Shown here: positions 20,709 to 31,235 of the stretch, piece after piece
Numbering within the stretch: position 1 is the stretch's first letter
Layout: every line of letters begins with the position of its first letter
Source of the DNA: Takakia lepidozioides
Taxonomy: Eukaryota > Streptophyta > Takakiopsida > Takakiales > Takakiaceae
Length of the DNA stretch: 64,000 nucleotides
Direction: 5' to 3'
Assembly (NCBI GenBank): GCA_030704615.1
Contig: CM060733.1
Span: 63,860,001 to 63,924,000, forward strand
Position numbers and translations under genes: made by a program
The notes under the pieces: generated by a model
What the model saw: only the letters and a program-made list of their open reading frames with translations
The model's database searches: none
Told to the model about the DNA's origin: nothing

Positions 20709-21510
20709 TCAAGCAGGAGCAAAGAACTGGTCTCTTTCCACTGGTTGAGGATAGGTCCTCCACACAACAACATCTGGTTTAATTGGCATTTTGTCAATGA
20801 AGTCCTCTGCCTCATCCGCATGACCAAGAAGGTCTACCATGCAGACGAAGTGCTCTACTGTTGGAGTAACACCATGATCTTGACTCAGTGAATCAAAGTA
20901 GTGTTTTCCTTCATCCACTAGGCCAACATGGCTACATGCACAGAGTATTGTCTAGCTTCAAGCCTTCCTTTTGCATTCCTTCAAATAGTTGCAGGGCCTT
21001 CCTGTGACAACCATGCTGGGAATACCCTGCGATCATCGCAGTCCATGACACCACATTCCGTTCAGCCATACTGTCGAACACTCCCTTTGCATCTGCGATG
21101 CTGCCACATTTGGCATACATGTCCACCAGGGTATTGTTCAGACTGATATCAGGTACAATTCCAGCTTTGATTATGTCACAATGGACCTGTTTGCCCTTTT
21201 CCAGGGCTGCAAGGCTACCACACGCATTGCAAACACAATCCACCGTAACCTGGTCTCGCTTCACCCCTTCCCGCTTCATTTGTTCATAAGTTTCCAAAGT
21301 CTCCATCCCACACCCATGCTGGGCATATGCTTCAATCATCACGTTCCTGCATGACACTACATTTCGTTCAGTCATATTTTTGAACACTCCCTTTGCATCT
21401 TTGATGCTGCCGCATTTAGCATACATGTCCACGAGGCTATTATTCAGAATGACATCGGGTAGAATTCCAGCTTTGATGGCGGCGATATGATTGGACTTTT
21501 TAGCTGAAAC
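20709..21510 (-). pseudogene. PLS-type pentatricopeptide repeat protein fragment
   Basis: Minus-strand repeats typical of plant organelle RNA-binding PPR proteins: LNNSLVDMYAKCGSIKDAKG, ERNVVSCRNVMIEAYAQHG, GKQVHCDIIKAGIVPD, RNVVSWTAMIAGYSQHG and, after a frameshift near 20925, VDEGKHYFDSLSQDHGVTPT and FIDKMPIKPDVVVW, the start of the E region. About six repeats remain; both ends are missing and at least one frameshift is present. PLS-class PPR proteins are site-specific RNA editing or processing factors of streptophyte organelles, so the piece supports a plant-lineage host. Confidence 0.85.
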
Positions 21511-21811
21511 TTTGGGAGTCGTTGTCGTGGGGACAAGTGTGGAAATTTGAGTGGCCTATGAGTTAATCGACACGACATCTAGGCTGTCAGCCACCACTCC
21601 GCATTTGGGCGCTCAATGACCATACATTGGTTCTCATGTCTATCCACCTGTGTACCGTTTAATTTCGCATTTAAAGACCATTCCTTCCAAAGCAACTACT
21701 ACAATTGTGCAAATACTTCTTACATCCACCCCGGAAGCACCACCCCAGTAGACTCTGCACTCAGAAGCAACATTGGACTCTGGAATGTGCACTCTGAAGC
21801 AACATTGACAG

Positions 21812-22501
21812 ATGACCTCCCAGGCCATGGGCTCCCTGGACGCAGAGTTCTTCACTGAGGGTCACCCAGTGCCTTTTTCGTACGAACTGGATGATGATGG
21901 TTTTGTTGTGGTGCAGGAACATGTGCTTGCAACGCAGTTTCGGCTGGAGAATGTCACTCTTTTCCTCGAGAGGGAAGTGTACGATGCCAACGGAAATCTA
22001 CTCAAGTACGCGTTCCAAAAACCCTTGGAGACTGCGCATACCACACAATGGAGAGTGCCTCCAGGCCAATACAGGGTGCTGAGTGCTCCTCGTCGACGGT
22101 CTGCAGGATCGTTTCTTACTCCTGGAACTGCAGCTTCAGTGGCCCAGGAGAAAACACCCATGGTTGTTAAGGAGTCAATTAGCGTTAACACAGTCGTGGA
22201 GTTTTCCGACTCATCTTCCAAGGACGCATGTGAAATACCACCTGTGGATCAGCCATCTCCAATTGTGGAAGCAGATGTAGAGGAGATCTCCAGTGTCATT
22301 CCCAAACTGAAAGCCATGGGTGGAATGGCAGGATTCAAGAGTGAGTTGAGGGGGATTGACTGGAGCACTTTCAGAGTTGAGCGTGTGAAGTTCCTGCCAG
22401 AATCATTTGATGGTAATATTCTTTTTGAGCTGCCCCCTCCGGGACGAGTGGGAGGCATTTCCAGTCTCATGCAAGGTTTGTGTCTAGAGTTCCCCATCTA
22501 G
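21812..22501 (+). CDS. Unknown ORF upstream of the SWIM-finger ORF
   Basis: A 229-codon frame starting MTSQAMGSLDAEFFTEGHPV. The first 100 residues look globular (VVVQEHVLATQFRLENVTLFLEREVYD); a Ser/Pro-rich linker and a C-terminal segment (GGMAGFKSELRGIDWSTF) follow. It overlaps the next frame by about 20 bases in a different register, so it is either a separate ORF or a frameshifted N-terminus of the same transposon protein. Family not recognised. Confidence 0.45.
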   Translation: MTSQAMGSLDAEFFTEGHPVPFSYELDDDGFVVVQEHVLATQFRLENVTLFLEREVYDANGNLLKYAFQKPLETAHTTQWRVPPGQYRVLSAPRRRSAGSFLTPGTAASVAQEKTPMVVKESISVNTVVEFSDSSSKDACEIPPVDQPSPIVEADVEEISSVIPKLKAMGGMAGFKSELRGIDWSTFRVERVKFLPESFDGNILFELPPPGRVGGISSLMQGLCLEFPI

Positions 22502-23571
22502 AAGGCGAAGATAGACTCGGGTCTTGCAAACAAAAATTGGACACCCCCCCTGGATCGGATGCAGCTTCCCGTAGGGCGGACAGGGTCAACTTCTCCCCGC
22601 CACGTGTTGCTTTGAATCAGAGATGGAATTGCGGAACATCCACAGGGGAGGGCCATTCAGCCCCATGCCAGACCCCAGCATCAAGCACTCTTACTGCAAT
22701 GGTTGAAGAACGGAACATGGTGTCGGATGTGATGGAGTCCATGTGCTTGGACAAGGTTTGGCATATAGAACGCATAGGTGCTGGATCTCGTGTGAAATGC
22801 GCGGCGATCAGGGCCACCAATCATGAAAAGTGCGCGTCTTTAATATCTAGAGGCAAAGAACGGACTCCAGCTCCTACATTCACTGGTTTGTTTTTCCCTT
22901 ACGGACAAGGAGAGGCAAAGAACCACAAGTTCTGGTTCTGCGCTGACAATTGTGGGAGATGTGTGCGTGGGACTATGCGGCCCTCAGTGGTGATGAAGCC
23001 TCCTCCACCAAACGTGTGGCCTATCAAGATGGGCACAGGTCTCACTCATCAAGAGATCGCAATGCTGGAGGAGGCGGGTTTCTCCCTCGCCAAACATTCC
23101 ATTACATGTGGAGGTGCTTCAAGTTCAAGCACTTCACGGGTGTCTCCTCCTGACACTCACTTGTGGCCAACCAGAGGGGATGAGAAGTTGGTTTGACGAT
23201 TCCCTCCAACTGCAGAACACTTCGGCAAGGTCGAGTCCGCGAGAATGCTTCACGCTCGTGTTGCAGGCACGATGGAAGTGCTTGATCCGGGGTATGGTCA
23301 GGTCTACACCATGATCACATCCGCATCTGCCTTGCAGGACATGACGTACGACATCACTGTTTCCAATTTTCCCAATTGCACCTGTCCTGATTTTGTTGGT
23401 ATGCTTTCAAGTAGTTTGGGAAAAAGAGGGAAATTCATACCGTGCAAACATCTTTATTTCGTGTTCTTGAGAAGGATGGTTTGTGATCCGAAGCGCGACT
23501 TCTTCATTCACCAAGCCACTATGAGTTTCAACGAAGTCAACACACTTCTGCAGCGGGATACAAGCACATAG
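22480..23571 (+). pseudogene. SWIM zinc-finger ORF (MULE-related)
   Basis: One frame with a single TGA at 23195-23197. The N-terminal half has paired Cys motifs (VKCAAIRATNHEKC, FWFCADNCGRCVRG) in a zinc-binding-like arrangement. The C-terminal half carries a SWIM finger, ITVSNFPNCTCPDF ... GKFIPCKHLYFVF (C-x-C-xn-C-x-H). SWIM fingers follow the DDE domain in MULE and FAR1-type transposases and act in DNA or protein binding. No DDE core is present here, so this is a stand-alone accessory protein or the remains of a larger transposase. Confidence 0.65.
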
Positions 23572-23765
23572 TCAACATGCACTTGCCATGAAGAAATCTG
23601 AATTTTCCTTGACTACTACTTGTAATGAGTGTTGAAGTCCAATGTCTCTCAGTGTATGTCCGCCAACATCTTCCCAATGCGTGCGTCTACAAATTTGTCG
23701 CATTCGTTCGTCATCCTCTGTTCATTTGCGAACACAACAAGCTTCCTTCAAATGGACATTCTCGG

Positions 23766-23797
23766 AAATCAACCTCGTGTTAACACAAGGTTGATTT
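23766..23797. repeat. 32-bp hairpin-forming palindrome plus a third half-copy
   Basis: AAATCAACCTCGTGTT is followed directly by its near-perfect reverse complement; a further half (AAATCAACCTTGTGTTGATA) begins about 11 bases on. It may be the joined ends of a small inverted-repeat element. Confidence 0.6.
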
Positions 23798-23810
23798 GAA
23801 GTTCTCCAAA

Positions 23811-24260
23811 TCAACCTTGTGTTGATACAAGACCTCCCTTGCGTTTTGATTGACAAAGCTGCTCCCAAGATACAAGTGTTCGTCTAATATGAGATTGAGT
23901 GGTTGCACCCCAAATGAAGTTTCGGATTAGAGCCTTAATCTCCTTCACCATTGCTGTACCTGGGTCCCAAACAACTGTTGAAAACCAACAGGAACCAAGT
24001 AGCACTTGGTTGGCCACCAATGCTCTGACGAACTCCAATGGTGCGCTAGAGATCTCTTTAACCTTATAGGCACAGCTTGCATTATGCTCTGCTGAGACAA
24101 GTTAAGTCCAATTGGATGGCCTAAGAGTGTGTGTGACTCACCATCTTGAAGCCATTGCAAGCCCAAGTCTTGCCCCCAAATATTGCAATGCGAAGATGAT
24201 GCTTGATTTTGTAACTGCGAGAGAATACCCATAGATTTCCCCAGTTGATCCTTAGACTAG
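23811..24260 (-). pseudogene. LINE fragment, RT connection and C-terminal region
   Basis: The minus strand reads LGLQWLQDGESHTLLGHPIG, LSQQSIMQAVPIRLKRSLA and, after a shift, ALVANQVLLGSCWFSTVVWD, IKALIRNFIWG and LVSWEQLCQSKRKGGL. This is the conserved region after the polymerase domain of plant LINE reverse transcriptases (FIWG...W...K..GGL). Two frameshifts are present and both ends are missing. Confidence 0.75.
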
Positions 24261-24269
24261 AGCCATAGT

Positions 24270-24350
24270 TATCATTCCTGACGTGACGTGGCGCTGACAC
24301 TCGGCCGTCATGTCCGACATGCGTCACGTCACGTCGAATCCGGACGTTTA
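24270..24350. repeat. CGTCACGT-rich inverted repeat
   Basis: CCTGACGTGACGTGGCG and CGTCACGTCACGTCG lie about 40 bases apart in opposite orientation around GGCCGTCATGTCCGACATG. It could fold into an imperfect hairpin; function unknown. Confidence 0.4.
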
Positions 24351-24476
24351 TCCATGTAATTGTTTTTTACATTTATCTTTTACGATTTACTTCTACCCTT
24401 TCTAATGACATGGCAGCCACGGTGTAAAACAGACGTGGCCAATTAATAATATTTATTAATTCATTTAAAAAAATGC

Positions 24477-24600
24477 ATCCGCCTATATTGGCGGTCGCTT
24501 ATAATTTATTATTTTTTAAATCAAACGACCGCCCATATTGGTGGTCGCTTGTAATTTAATATTTTGTTAAATTAAGCGACCGTCAACAACTTCCAAAATC
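24477..24600. repeat. Two tandem hairpins, MITE-like
   Basis: GGCGGTCGCTTATAATTTA pairs with TAAATCAAACGACCGCC, and then GGTGGTCGCTTGTAATTTAA pairs with TTAAATTAAGCGACCGTC. The hairpins are direct repeats of each other, separated by an ATATTGG-type joint, with AT-rich loops. This is the form of a small non-autonomous inverted-repeat element or its subterminal repeats; no coding sequence. Confidence 0.55.
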
Positions 24601-24654
24601 GAGGGCCTACCTTGATATAAATAATTAGTTTGGGTTTTCCAAGTTTCCTCTAGA

Positions 24655-25440
24655 AAATTCCACTGCCTAGTAATATCGGGAACTAACTGTCAGCATGTAT
24701 TACTCAACAGTTAAATGTATATCTAGATGTTTCCACTACATAGTAATGTACTCAATTACATGTCAGCATTGGTTTTACTCAGTAGTGAAATAGGTATCCA
24801 GATATTTCCATTGCGCCATAGTGATATTGGAAACTACCTGTTAGCATGTCTTACTCACTAGTGAAATTTATATCTGGAACTTGCCAACACATAATAATTT
24901 GTTCAACTACATGCCAGCATGGCTTGATAGTACATCTTACTCATAGTGCAATGTGTGTCTACATATTTTCACTAATAGTTTTACCATCAACTGCACGTCA
25001 GCATGGCTTGGTAATCATCTTACTCAATAGTAAAATGGATAACAAGATAATTCCCCTATATAGTAATACTTTCAACTACATATCAGCATGAGGTACATCA
25101 CTTCTCACTAAGGAGTGAAATCATGGTCATCAATATTCACTATATAGTAAATCACTCCACTACATGTGTACTGGTGTAATGAAACGTATTATTGCCATGT
25201 GTAGTGGTGTAGTGAAACCTCATTCACTGCTAGGTGTACTACTGTAGTGAAACCAAACACTGTCCGAACCCCTACCCGAAAAATTTGGTGGGCCCGACCG
25301 TAGTGAAATATTTTGTATAACTGACATGATTGTTATTTCTACTTCACTACGTGACTGAAATGACGCGCCTGAAACGATTGGTTGTCGGTAGTGAAACATG
25401 ACTGATACGACTCAAAAAATAGTGAAATGGGTAGTGGTAA
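24655..25440. repeat. Degenerate ~80-bp tandem repeat and TTTCACTAC/GTAGTG motif cluster
   Basis: From about 24655 to 25150 a unit of about 75-90 bp with ACATGTCAGCATGG, TTACTCA and AGTGAAATG recurs about six times with heavy divergence. From 25150 to 25440 GTAGTGAAA and its complement alternate. The LINE piece at 25434 starts right at the last motif. AT-rich, no gene. Confidence 0.6.
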
Positions 25441-25990
25441 AATCCAGATCCTGTTGTAGTGGTTGTTTCTGACAGGTTCTCAGGGTTGGCTTGGAGATAC
25501 AATACTGTGTCATCAACGAATATGGGTCTTTTATTTCCGTTGTAGTGCCAGTGAGGGTTTGGGTTCGCAAACCATTGATGTTAGGATTGCTGTCCAAAAG
25601 GTAGTCAAGAGAGTCAGCCACAAGCAGAAATAGGAATGACCTGCCAGTGGGCAACCTTGCCGAGCAGAGTGCTGAAGCTGGAATGGCTTAAAGGTGAACC
25701 CATTGACCGTGACCCTGCTGGTGGCATTATTTAGAAGGATGGAAACATTGTTATTCTGAACATCCGCATGCATTCCAATGTTTGCTTATACTTCAAGAGA
25801 AAATGGAAGAACCCCTTGGAAGAAAGCGGCGGAAAGTGGAGCACAATCCCATGCTCGTAGGCGGTTTGGCGATAATAGTAGAGCACATTCTTTCGAAACT
25901 GGCACCATTGAGCATGCATGGCACGTCTTGGCACAACCATGAAAGCAACACCAGTCCGAAGAAACCGAATGATAACCCTATAGGAGCCTA
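25434..25990 (-). pseudogene. LINE reverse transcriptase fragment
   Basis: The minus strand shows SRVTVNGFTFKPFQL, ARQGCPLAGHS (the RQGCPL box) and, in another frame, IFVDDTVLYLQANP, which is the catalytic (F/Y)xDD box of a non-LTR reverse transcriptase. The upstream part to about 25990 is frameshifted. The fragment is truncated on both sides, by the TTTCACTAC cluster and by the G-rich repeat. Confidence 0.75.
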
Positions 25991-26039
25991 CATGACAACC
26001 CCCTGAATCATCGTTGGATGCTTGCCATTTGCCGCCACA

Positions 26040-26708
26040 CCCGCCGCTAGATGTGTAAGTGGGGATGGAGATCGATGGGGATCGATTGGTCCACCGGGGA
26101 TCGACGGGGGGGGGGGGGGGGGTGGCGAGGGGCAGGGGACGGCGGGGATCAAGCAGGGGTGGGGGATCAAGGAGGGGTCTGGGGGATCTGTAGGCCCGGG
26201 GGATTGTCGGACGTGATGCCAGAGGGGGGACGGAGGGGATGGAATGAGGGTGGGGGATCGATATCCAAGGGGGTTCGGCGAGTAGGGGGATCGTGGGAGG
26301 AGGTGTCACGTGGCTCTAATGGGGACGGCGGGGATGAGCCGGGAGTGGGGGATCGCAGAGCCCGGGACCTGCGGCACCCTGGGGGACACGGGGTGCTGGG
26401 GGATCGTCGGAGGGGATGCCATGTTGGTCAGAAGGGGACGGCAGAGATCTCGTACGACGGGGGGATTCATAATCGAAGGTGGATCGCCCCGGCCGGATGG
26501 GATTCGGCTGGGGATGGACGGAAATTGCAACACGTGGGCGAAGGGACGGCGGGGATCAGCTGGGAGTGGGGGATCTGTGGCCCGAGGGATCTGCGCGAAC
26601 CGGGGGGACACGGCCGGGGGATGGTGTGGGGGGTGCCACTTGGACAGGTGGGGGACGGCGGGGATCGGCCAGGACTGGGGGATTTGTGAGCCTTGGGGAT
26701 TGGCGCAG
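26040..26708. repeat. G-rich repeat block (GGGGGATC-type), left part
   Basis: The plus strand is dominated by GACGGCGGGGATC, GTGGGGGATC and runs of G (15 G at about 26107). The same motifs resume at 33263 beyond element D and occur again at 47590-47930. The long Gly/Arg or Pro-rich frames here are composition artefacts. G-quadruplex formation is plausible from the G runs. Confidence 0.7.
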
Positions 26709-27033
26709 TGAGTCTTGGCCCACCCACCACGGTCCCATTGGACCGTGATGAGTCCCAAGACTCCCCACGACTCCCACCACAAGGTCTCCGCCCCCATGGT
26801 GAGTCCTATGCCACCCCCACTAAGTCCCACTAAGCTACCACCACCCCTTGTGGAACCACCCCCACCGCAACCCGGTGTGCGGGGCTCCACCTAGTGAGCG
26901 CCTCCGTCTCCTTGAGTGCCTTGGGCACTCAAGGGTGCTTCAGCCCCCGCAACTAATGTTGCCACTGCCCCCACCACAGGGGCAGCCCCTCATGTGTTCC
27001 GACCCCCTGCCCTCAAGGCAAAGGGCCGCGACA
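26709..27033 (-). mobile_element. Element D: truncated 3' LTR
   Basis: Matches 325 bp of the 5' LTR (33262 to 32939) nearly base for base, starting TGTCGCG at 27033, then stops; the remaining 400 bp of the LTR are absent. The block just upstream on the minus strand (GGGTAGGGGTG) is a reasonable polypurine tract. The element sits in the G-rich repeat. Confidence 0.85.
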
Positions 27034-27924
27034 CACACCCCTACCCACAGGGAGTCGATGTCCTCATCGACTTGTCCATTTTGTAGAAACGAACATCCAA
27101 GTTGTGGCGTCCCACATCAAGGAGTTTGTTTCCACACCATGGCGTCCCATGGCTAAGAACCAAACCCCCACTTGACTCTACTCTCCACTAGCTAGTTCGG
27201 CCGACTTCCTCCAAGTCCCGGCCAAGGGTGGAGCCTCTTAAGCTCCTCCCAGTGCACTCTTCTTGACCCACTGCAGGGCCAAGGAACGATCCTCCTCGAG
27301 GATCGAATCGCCTTACTGCAACAACATTTGCTTGCGACCGCTCGTGATGTCGCTTTTGGCATCACCTTGAGCAAGGGTTCGCCTTGAACCCTTTTTGACT
27401 AGGAAGATAACCTTGAACCAACCGTGTGCCTCAATCACTACAATTCGGTCCGCCTTAGAATGCTGGCCTGAGGTACGGGAACACGCCGAAGCTGCATTAC
27501 GACTTCGTCCCGAGGCTACACGATTATAGTACGTAAACGGAAGCACGTAGCTTCCGCGTTAGCCCGCACTACAAGGCAACCCCCTCGGTAGCGCAGTTAT
27601 AGTATGCGCATGCGCCACGTGCGCACTAGCACGTGAACTCCCAACGAAGGTGTAAGTTTCCTTACCCCTTGGGTGAGAGTATCCCGATTTCGGCACTACA
27701 CAAACACATGATTAATCCAATTTACCTCTCCCACTTTGTAAGCTTAGCATGCATTCTACACACTAGCCAACCATACCATGCATCACCATTCCAAACAAAA
27801 TAGGACACACAACATTTGGAAACCATTTCATTTATAACAAAATTTGTACAATACAAGTTTTTGCAATCGGATTCCTGAGCTATCTAAGCCGGGCTAAGCA
27901 TGCATTTCCTCCCCCACGATCCAA
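27034..27924 (-). other. Element D: 3' untranslated region
   Basis: Lies between the end of pol and the 3' LTR on the minus strand. No coding frame with recognisable content. The last bases before the LTR are purine-rich as described for the LTR entry. Confidence 0.5.
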
Positions 27925-28370
27925 GGTTGATGTCCCCATCAACGCTTCTTCCGCTTTTGAGGTCGCCCTTCGAAAGCTGTAACTGCCTCGGATGCGTTTC
28001 CCATTTCTGAGGCACGCACCCAAGATGCCTCCACATGATGATAGCCCTTCTATTTCACGAGATACTCTGTTTCTCGATTCTTGAACCTCCTCGACTTAAG
28101 CACTGCCTCCACCTCGTACTCAGGTTCATTTTCATGATCTAACAGCACATGTGGCGGACGCAACACTTGATGCCGATTCGGATGCGCTTCATCTTTAAAA
28201 TAAGGCTTCAAAAGGGAGACGTGGAATACCGGATGCACCTTGCTATTTGCCGGCAACTCCAATTCATACACATCCTTATTCATAACCTTCCGGATGCGAA
28301 AGGGTCCCGCATACGGAGGTACGAACTTCGGACTCACTTCCGGAGGTAGTCGAAAATTCTTGATGTTCAA
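27925..28370 (-). pseudogene. Element D: integrase C-terminus and chromodomain
   Basis: The frame reads GPFRIRKVMNKDVYELELP and HPVFHVSLLKPYF (the GPF/Y integrase tail), then a chromodomain: EYEVEAVLKSRRFKNRETEY, LVK-stop-KGYHHVEASW. TAG takes the place of the usual Trp codon. The frame ends in a basic tail, RPQKRKKR. Chromodomains direct insertion of chromovirus-type Ty3/gypsy elements to methylated histones. The TAG removes one aromatic-position residue and would truncate Pol. Confidence 0.85.
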
Positions 28371-29498
28371 TCAGACCTCCGTGCCTGCCTCAAACTTAAC
28401 CTCCCTCCGCTTCCGATTCGCCTGCCGTTCATACCGTTTCCTAGCTTTGGCAATGTTGTACTTTGCGAGCTTCAACAAACGCTCGCATTCTTCCAGCACT
28501 GCCGCTGCTGCCGGTTCCTCAACGTCTTGGGCGGCCCAACTTGTCGGCACCAGAGGTGCTTTTCCATAGACCAATACGAAAGGGGAAACTCCCGTTGCGG
28601 AGTGTTTTGTGTTATTATAACAGAACTCTGCCGCATCCAAGTGCTCCACCTAGTCTGATTGATCCGCCGACACGTAATTCCGCAAGATCTGCTTCACCAC
28701 GGAATTCACCCTTTCCGTTTGGCCGTCTGTCGTAGGTCGGAAGGCGGTGCTCATTTTGAGCCTCGTCCCCATTTTCTTCCAAAATACCCTCCAAAATTTA
28801 CTAGTAAACTTTGGATCACGGTCCGAGACAATATCCTTCGGGAGTCCATGATGCTTGAAGACGTGGGCGAAGTAAAGTCGCCCCGTCTCCTGCCCCGTTG
28901 CCGTCTCCTTGGTGGGGATGAAATGGCCCATTTTACTGAACCTATCCACCACCACCATGATTGCATCGAATCCTTTTGACAGTGGCATAGCAATCATGAA
29001 GTCCATCGAGACACTTTCGCAAGACCCCTCTGGAATCGGCAAGGGTTGTAACAGCCCCGCTTGCTTTTTGTACTCGCTCCGGTTTTGTTGGCATGTGGTG
29101 CATGTCTTGACATACTCCTCGGCCTCCTCCCTTAGTTTGGGCCAGAAATACTCTTTTTTCAAGAGTGCTGCGGTGCGCTTGACTCCGCCGTGGCCCGCAA
29201 GCGGGCCATCATGGCATTCTCTCAAGAGACTATCTTTGATCCCTCCCTTCAGCACGTAGAGACGCCTTTGCTTGTACCGGAGTAGTCCATTTTGCAAGTA
29301 GAACTGCGATTTAACCCCCATCCTCAAGTCCCGCATCACGGACTTCGCCATCTCATCCTTCCGGTAAGCCTTCCGGATCTTCCTCTGGAGCGCCGACTCG
29401 CCCTTGTACATTAACATGAGCTGCTGCTTTCTACTTAAAGCATCGGCCACCACATGTACTGGATATCCACGTCGAACACCGCCAAAGTGTCTTGCCAC
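28371..29498 (-). pseudogene. Element D: integrase core
   Basis: The HHCC zinc domain (HDGPLAGHGGVKRTAALL, then CTTCQQN) is followed by the DDE core: SMDFMIAMPLSKGFDAIMVV, SDRDPKFTSKFW and DGQTERVNSVV supply the three acidic residues. HLDAAEFCYNNTKHSATG follows after one stop. The N-terminal side has NVVADALSRK-like sequence (HVVADALSRKQQL) linking RNase H to integrase. Intact in motifs but broken by stops between 28640 and 28670 and near 29490. Confidence 0.9.
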
Positions 29499-29524
29499 CT
29501 AAGTTGTTTTGGGGACAACTTAGG

Positions 29525-29956
29525 CTACGTGGCAAAATACTTCACCGTGACATTGTCCGTGAACACCTTCACCGGGTTGGAACCAACATAGTGGCGCCAA
29601 AGCTCAAGGCAATGCACCACCGCCTTCATCTCTTTCTCGTGCGTTGGCCACCGCCGCTCCATTTCATTCAGTTTCTTACTTTCGTAAGCCACTGGACGTC
29701 CATCATGCATGAGCACACCTCCAATCGCGAAGTCCGACGCATCCGTATGAATCTCAAATGGGCGGTCGAACTCCGGGAGTTTTAGGACTGGAGCTTCCGC
29801 CATCCGCTGCTTCAACTCGGCAAAAGCTTGGCCACAAAAGGTGTTCCATACCCAGACTTTGGATTTACACAGGAGGTCTGACAGCGGCCCCGCGATCTTG
29901 GCGAAATTTCTCACATACTTTCGGTAATAGGAGGCGAGTCCTAAAAATGATCGCAC
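29525..29956 (-). pseudogene. Element D: RNase H
   Basis: FEIHTDASDFAIGGVLM, WPTHEKEMKAVVHCLELW and VFTDNVTVKYFAT supply the D, E and D residues of gypsy RNase H, which degrades RNA of the RNA-DNA hybrid. The frame then hits TAG (complement of 29525-29527) before PKLSPKQLRWQD, which continues in register: another CAG-to-TAG type break. Confidence 0.9.
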
Positions 29957-30730
29957 TCATGGGACCAAAGTCGGAGGCTCCCAGTCCAAGATTGCTCTCA
30001 CCTTTCTGTCATCCATTTTGATCCCATCCTGTGTAATCACATGCCCCAAGAACTCCATTTTTGTGACCCCGAATTCGCACTTTGAAGCTTTGGCATACAG
30101 CTTCCCTTCCCGTAATTTCTGGAATACCCTTTTGAGATGCTCCAGGTGCTCTTCCTTTGTTTTCGAGTACACCAAGATGTCGTCGATGTACACGATCACA
30201 AAGTCGTCCAACCACTCCTGGAAAAGACTGTTCATTAGCGTGCTAAAGGTTGCGGGTGCGTTGGTGAGCCCAAAAGGCATCACCAAGAACTCATAGGAAC
30301 CATACCTTGTCCTGCACGCGGTCTTTTCCTCATCTCCTTCCGCCACTCGAATTTGATGATACCCGGAGGGCAAATTGATCCGGCTGAAATACTTCGCTCT
30401 TGCCAACCGATCGAGGTCGTCGATCCTTGGCAAAGGGTATCGGTTTTTGATAGTCACCTTATTCAGAGCCCTGTAATCGACACACATCCGCAGCGTCCCG
30501 TCTTTTTTATCCGCGAATAGCACCGGGGCTCCGTAAGGTGACTTACTCGGCTGGATGTACCCCTTTGACATTAGATCCTTGAGCTGAGTCTTCAGCTCGA
30601 CCAACTCTCTGTGGCTCAACCGGTAGGGCGCCTCGGCAGGCGGCTCCGATCCCGGTATCACCTCAATCTTGTGGTCAACTCCTCTTCGCGGTGGCAAGCC
30701 GCTTGGTAAATCCTCCGGCATCACATCCTA
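29957..30730 (-). pseudogene. Element D: reverse transcriptase
   Basis: Complete gypsy reverse transcriptase: [57 protein letters not shown] and the catalytic [10 protein letters not shown]. Thumb region [20 protein letters not shown]. The frame is bounded by TAG upstream (EKY[12 protein letters not shown], complement of 30728-30730) and TGA downstream (LVP-stop-VRSFLGLASYYRKYV), both otherwise in register. Only these stops separate it from a continuous Pol. Confidence 0.92.
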
Positions 30731-30903
30731 ATATTTCTCCAAAATCCCCTTGATCCAATCTGGGCTCGGCTCCCCATCACCTTCTCCCTTCACTTGTCTT
30801 ACATAGAGCAAACACTGGGGCTCGTGTGGCTCCTCCACGGCCCACTCTTTCGCTGACAACAGGTTTATTCGCCCTCCCACTGGGTTGGGCGTTTCCGACA
30901 CTC

Positions 30904-31235
30904 TTAAAACTTCGCCACCATTCCACACGGTAGCGTGACTATTCTCTTGCGGCCATCTATGACCGCTCCTGATTTGCTCAAAAAGGTCATCCCCAAAATG
31001 AGATCCACTCCATCGATCTCGCAAATGGTGAAGTTCTCGCGTCCCTCCCAACTCCCGAGCTGAAGATGAACATCGAACGCCAACCTCGTCGCCAATTGTG
31101 GTTCTCCTTTAGCATAATGCACCTCAATAGAAGCCCCCACTTCACTTGTCGGGAGTCCCAGCTTCCGTGCCATTGCCGGTGTCATGAAGGAGTGTGACGC
31201 TCATGTGTCCACCAACAACGACACGTTAGTTCCAA
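30904..31235 (-). pseudogene. Element D: aspartic protease with a stop in the active site
   Basis: SLLVDT-stop-ASHSFMTPAM reads as the DTGAS active site of a retropepsin with TGA in place of the Gly codon. ATRLAFDVHLQLGSWEGREN and GVDLILGMTFLSKSGAVID (the I-L-G-M-x-F/W-L motif) complete the fold. The stop abolishes the protease as read. Confidence 0.85.

Noticed and set aside
25782-26006. Plus-strand ORF of 74 codons
   Set aside because: It is the complement of the decayed LINE reverse transcriptase region and has no features of its own.
26040-26900. Gly/Arg-rich and Pro-rich frames
   Set aside because: Produced by the G-rich repeat and by LTR D sequence; composition only, on both strands.
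26709-27033. A complete 325-bp LTR pair for element D
   Set aside because: The initiator tRNA site lies at 32524-32535, directly behind 32538, so the LTR is 725 bp and the left copy is truncated.
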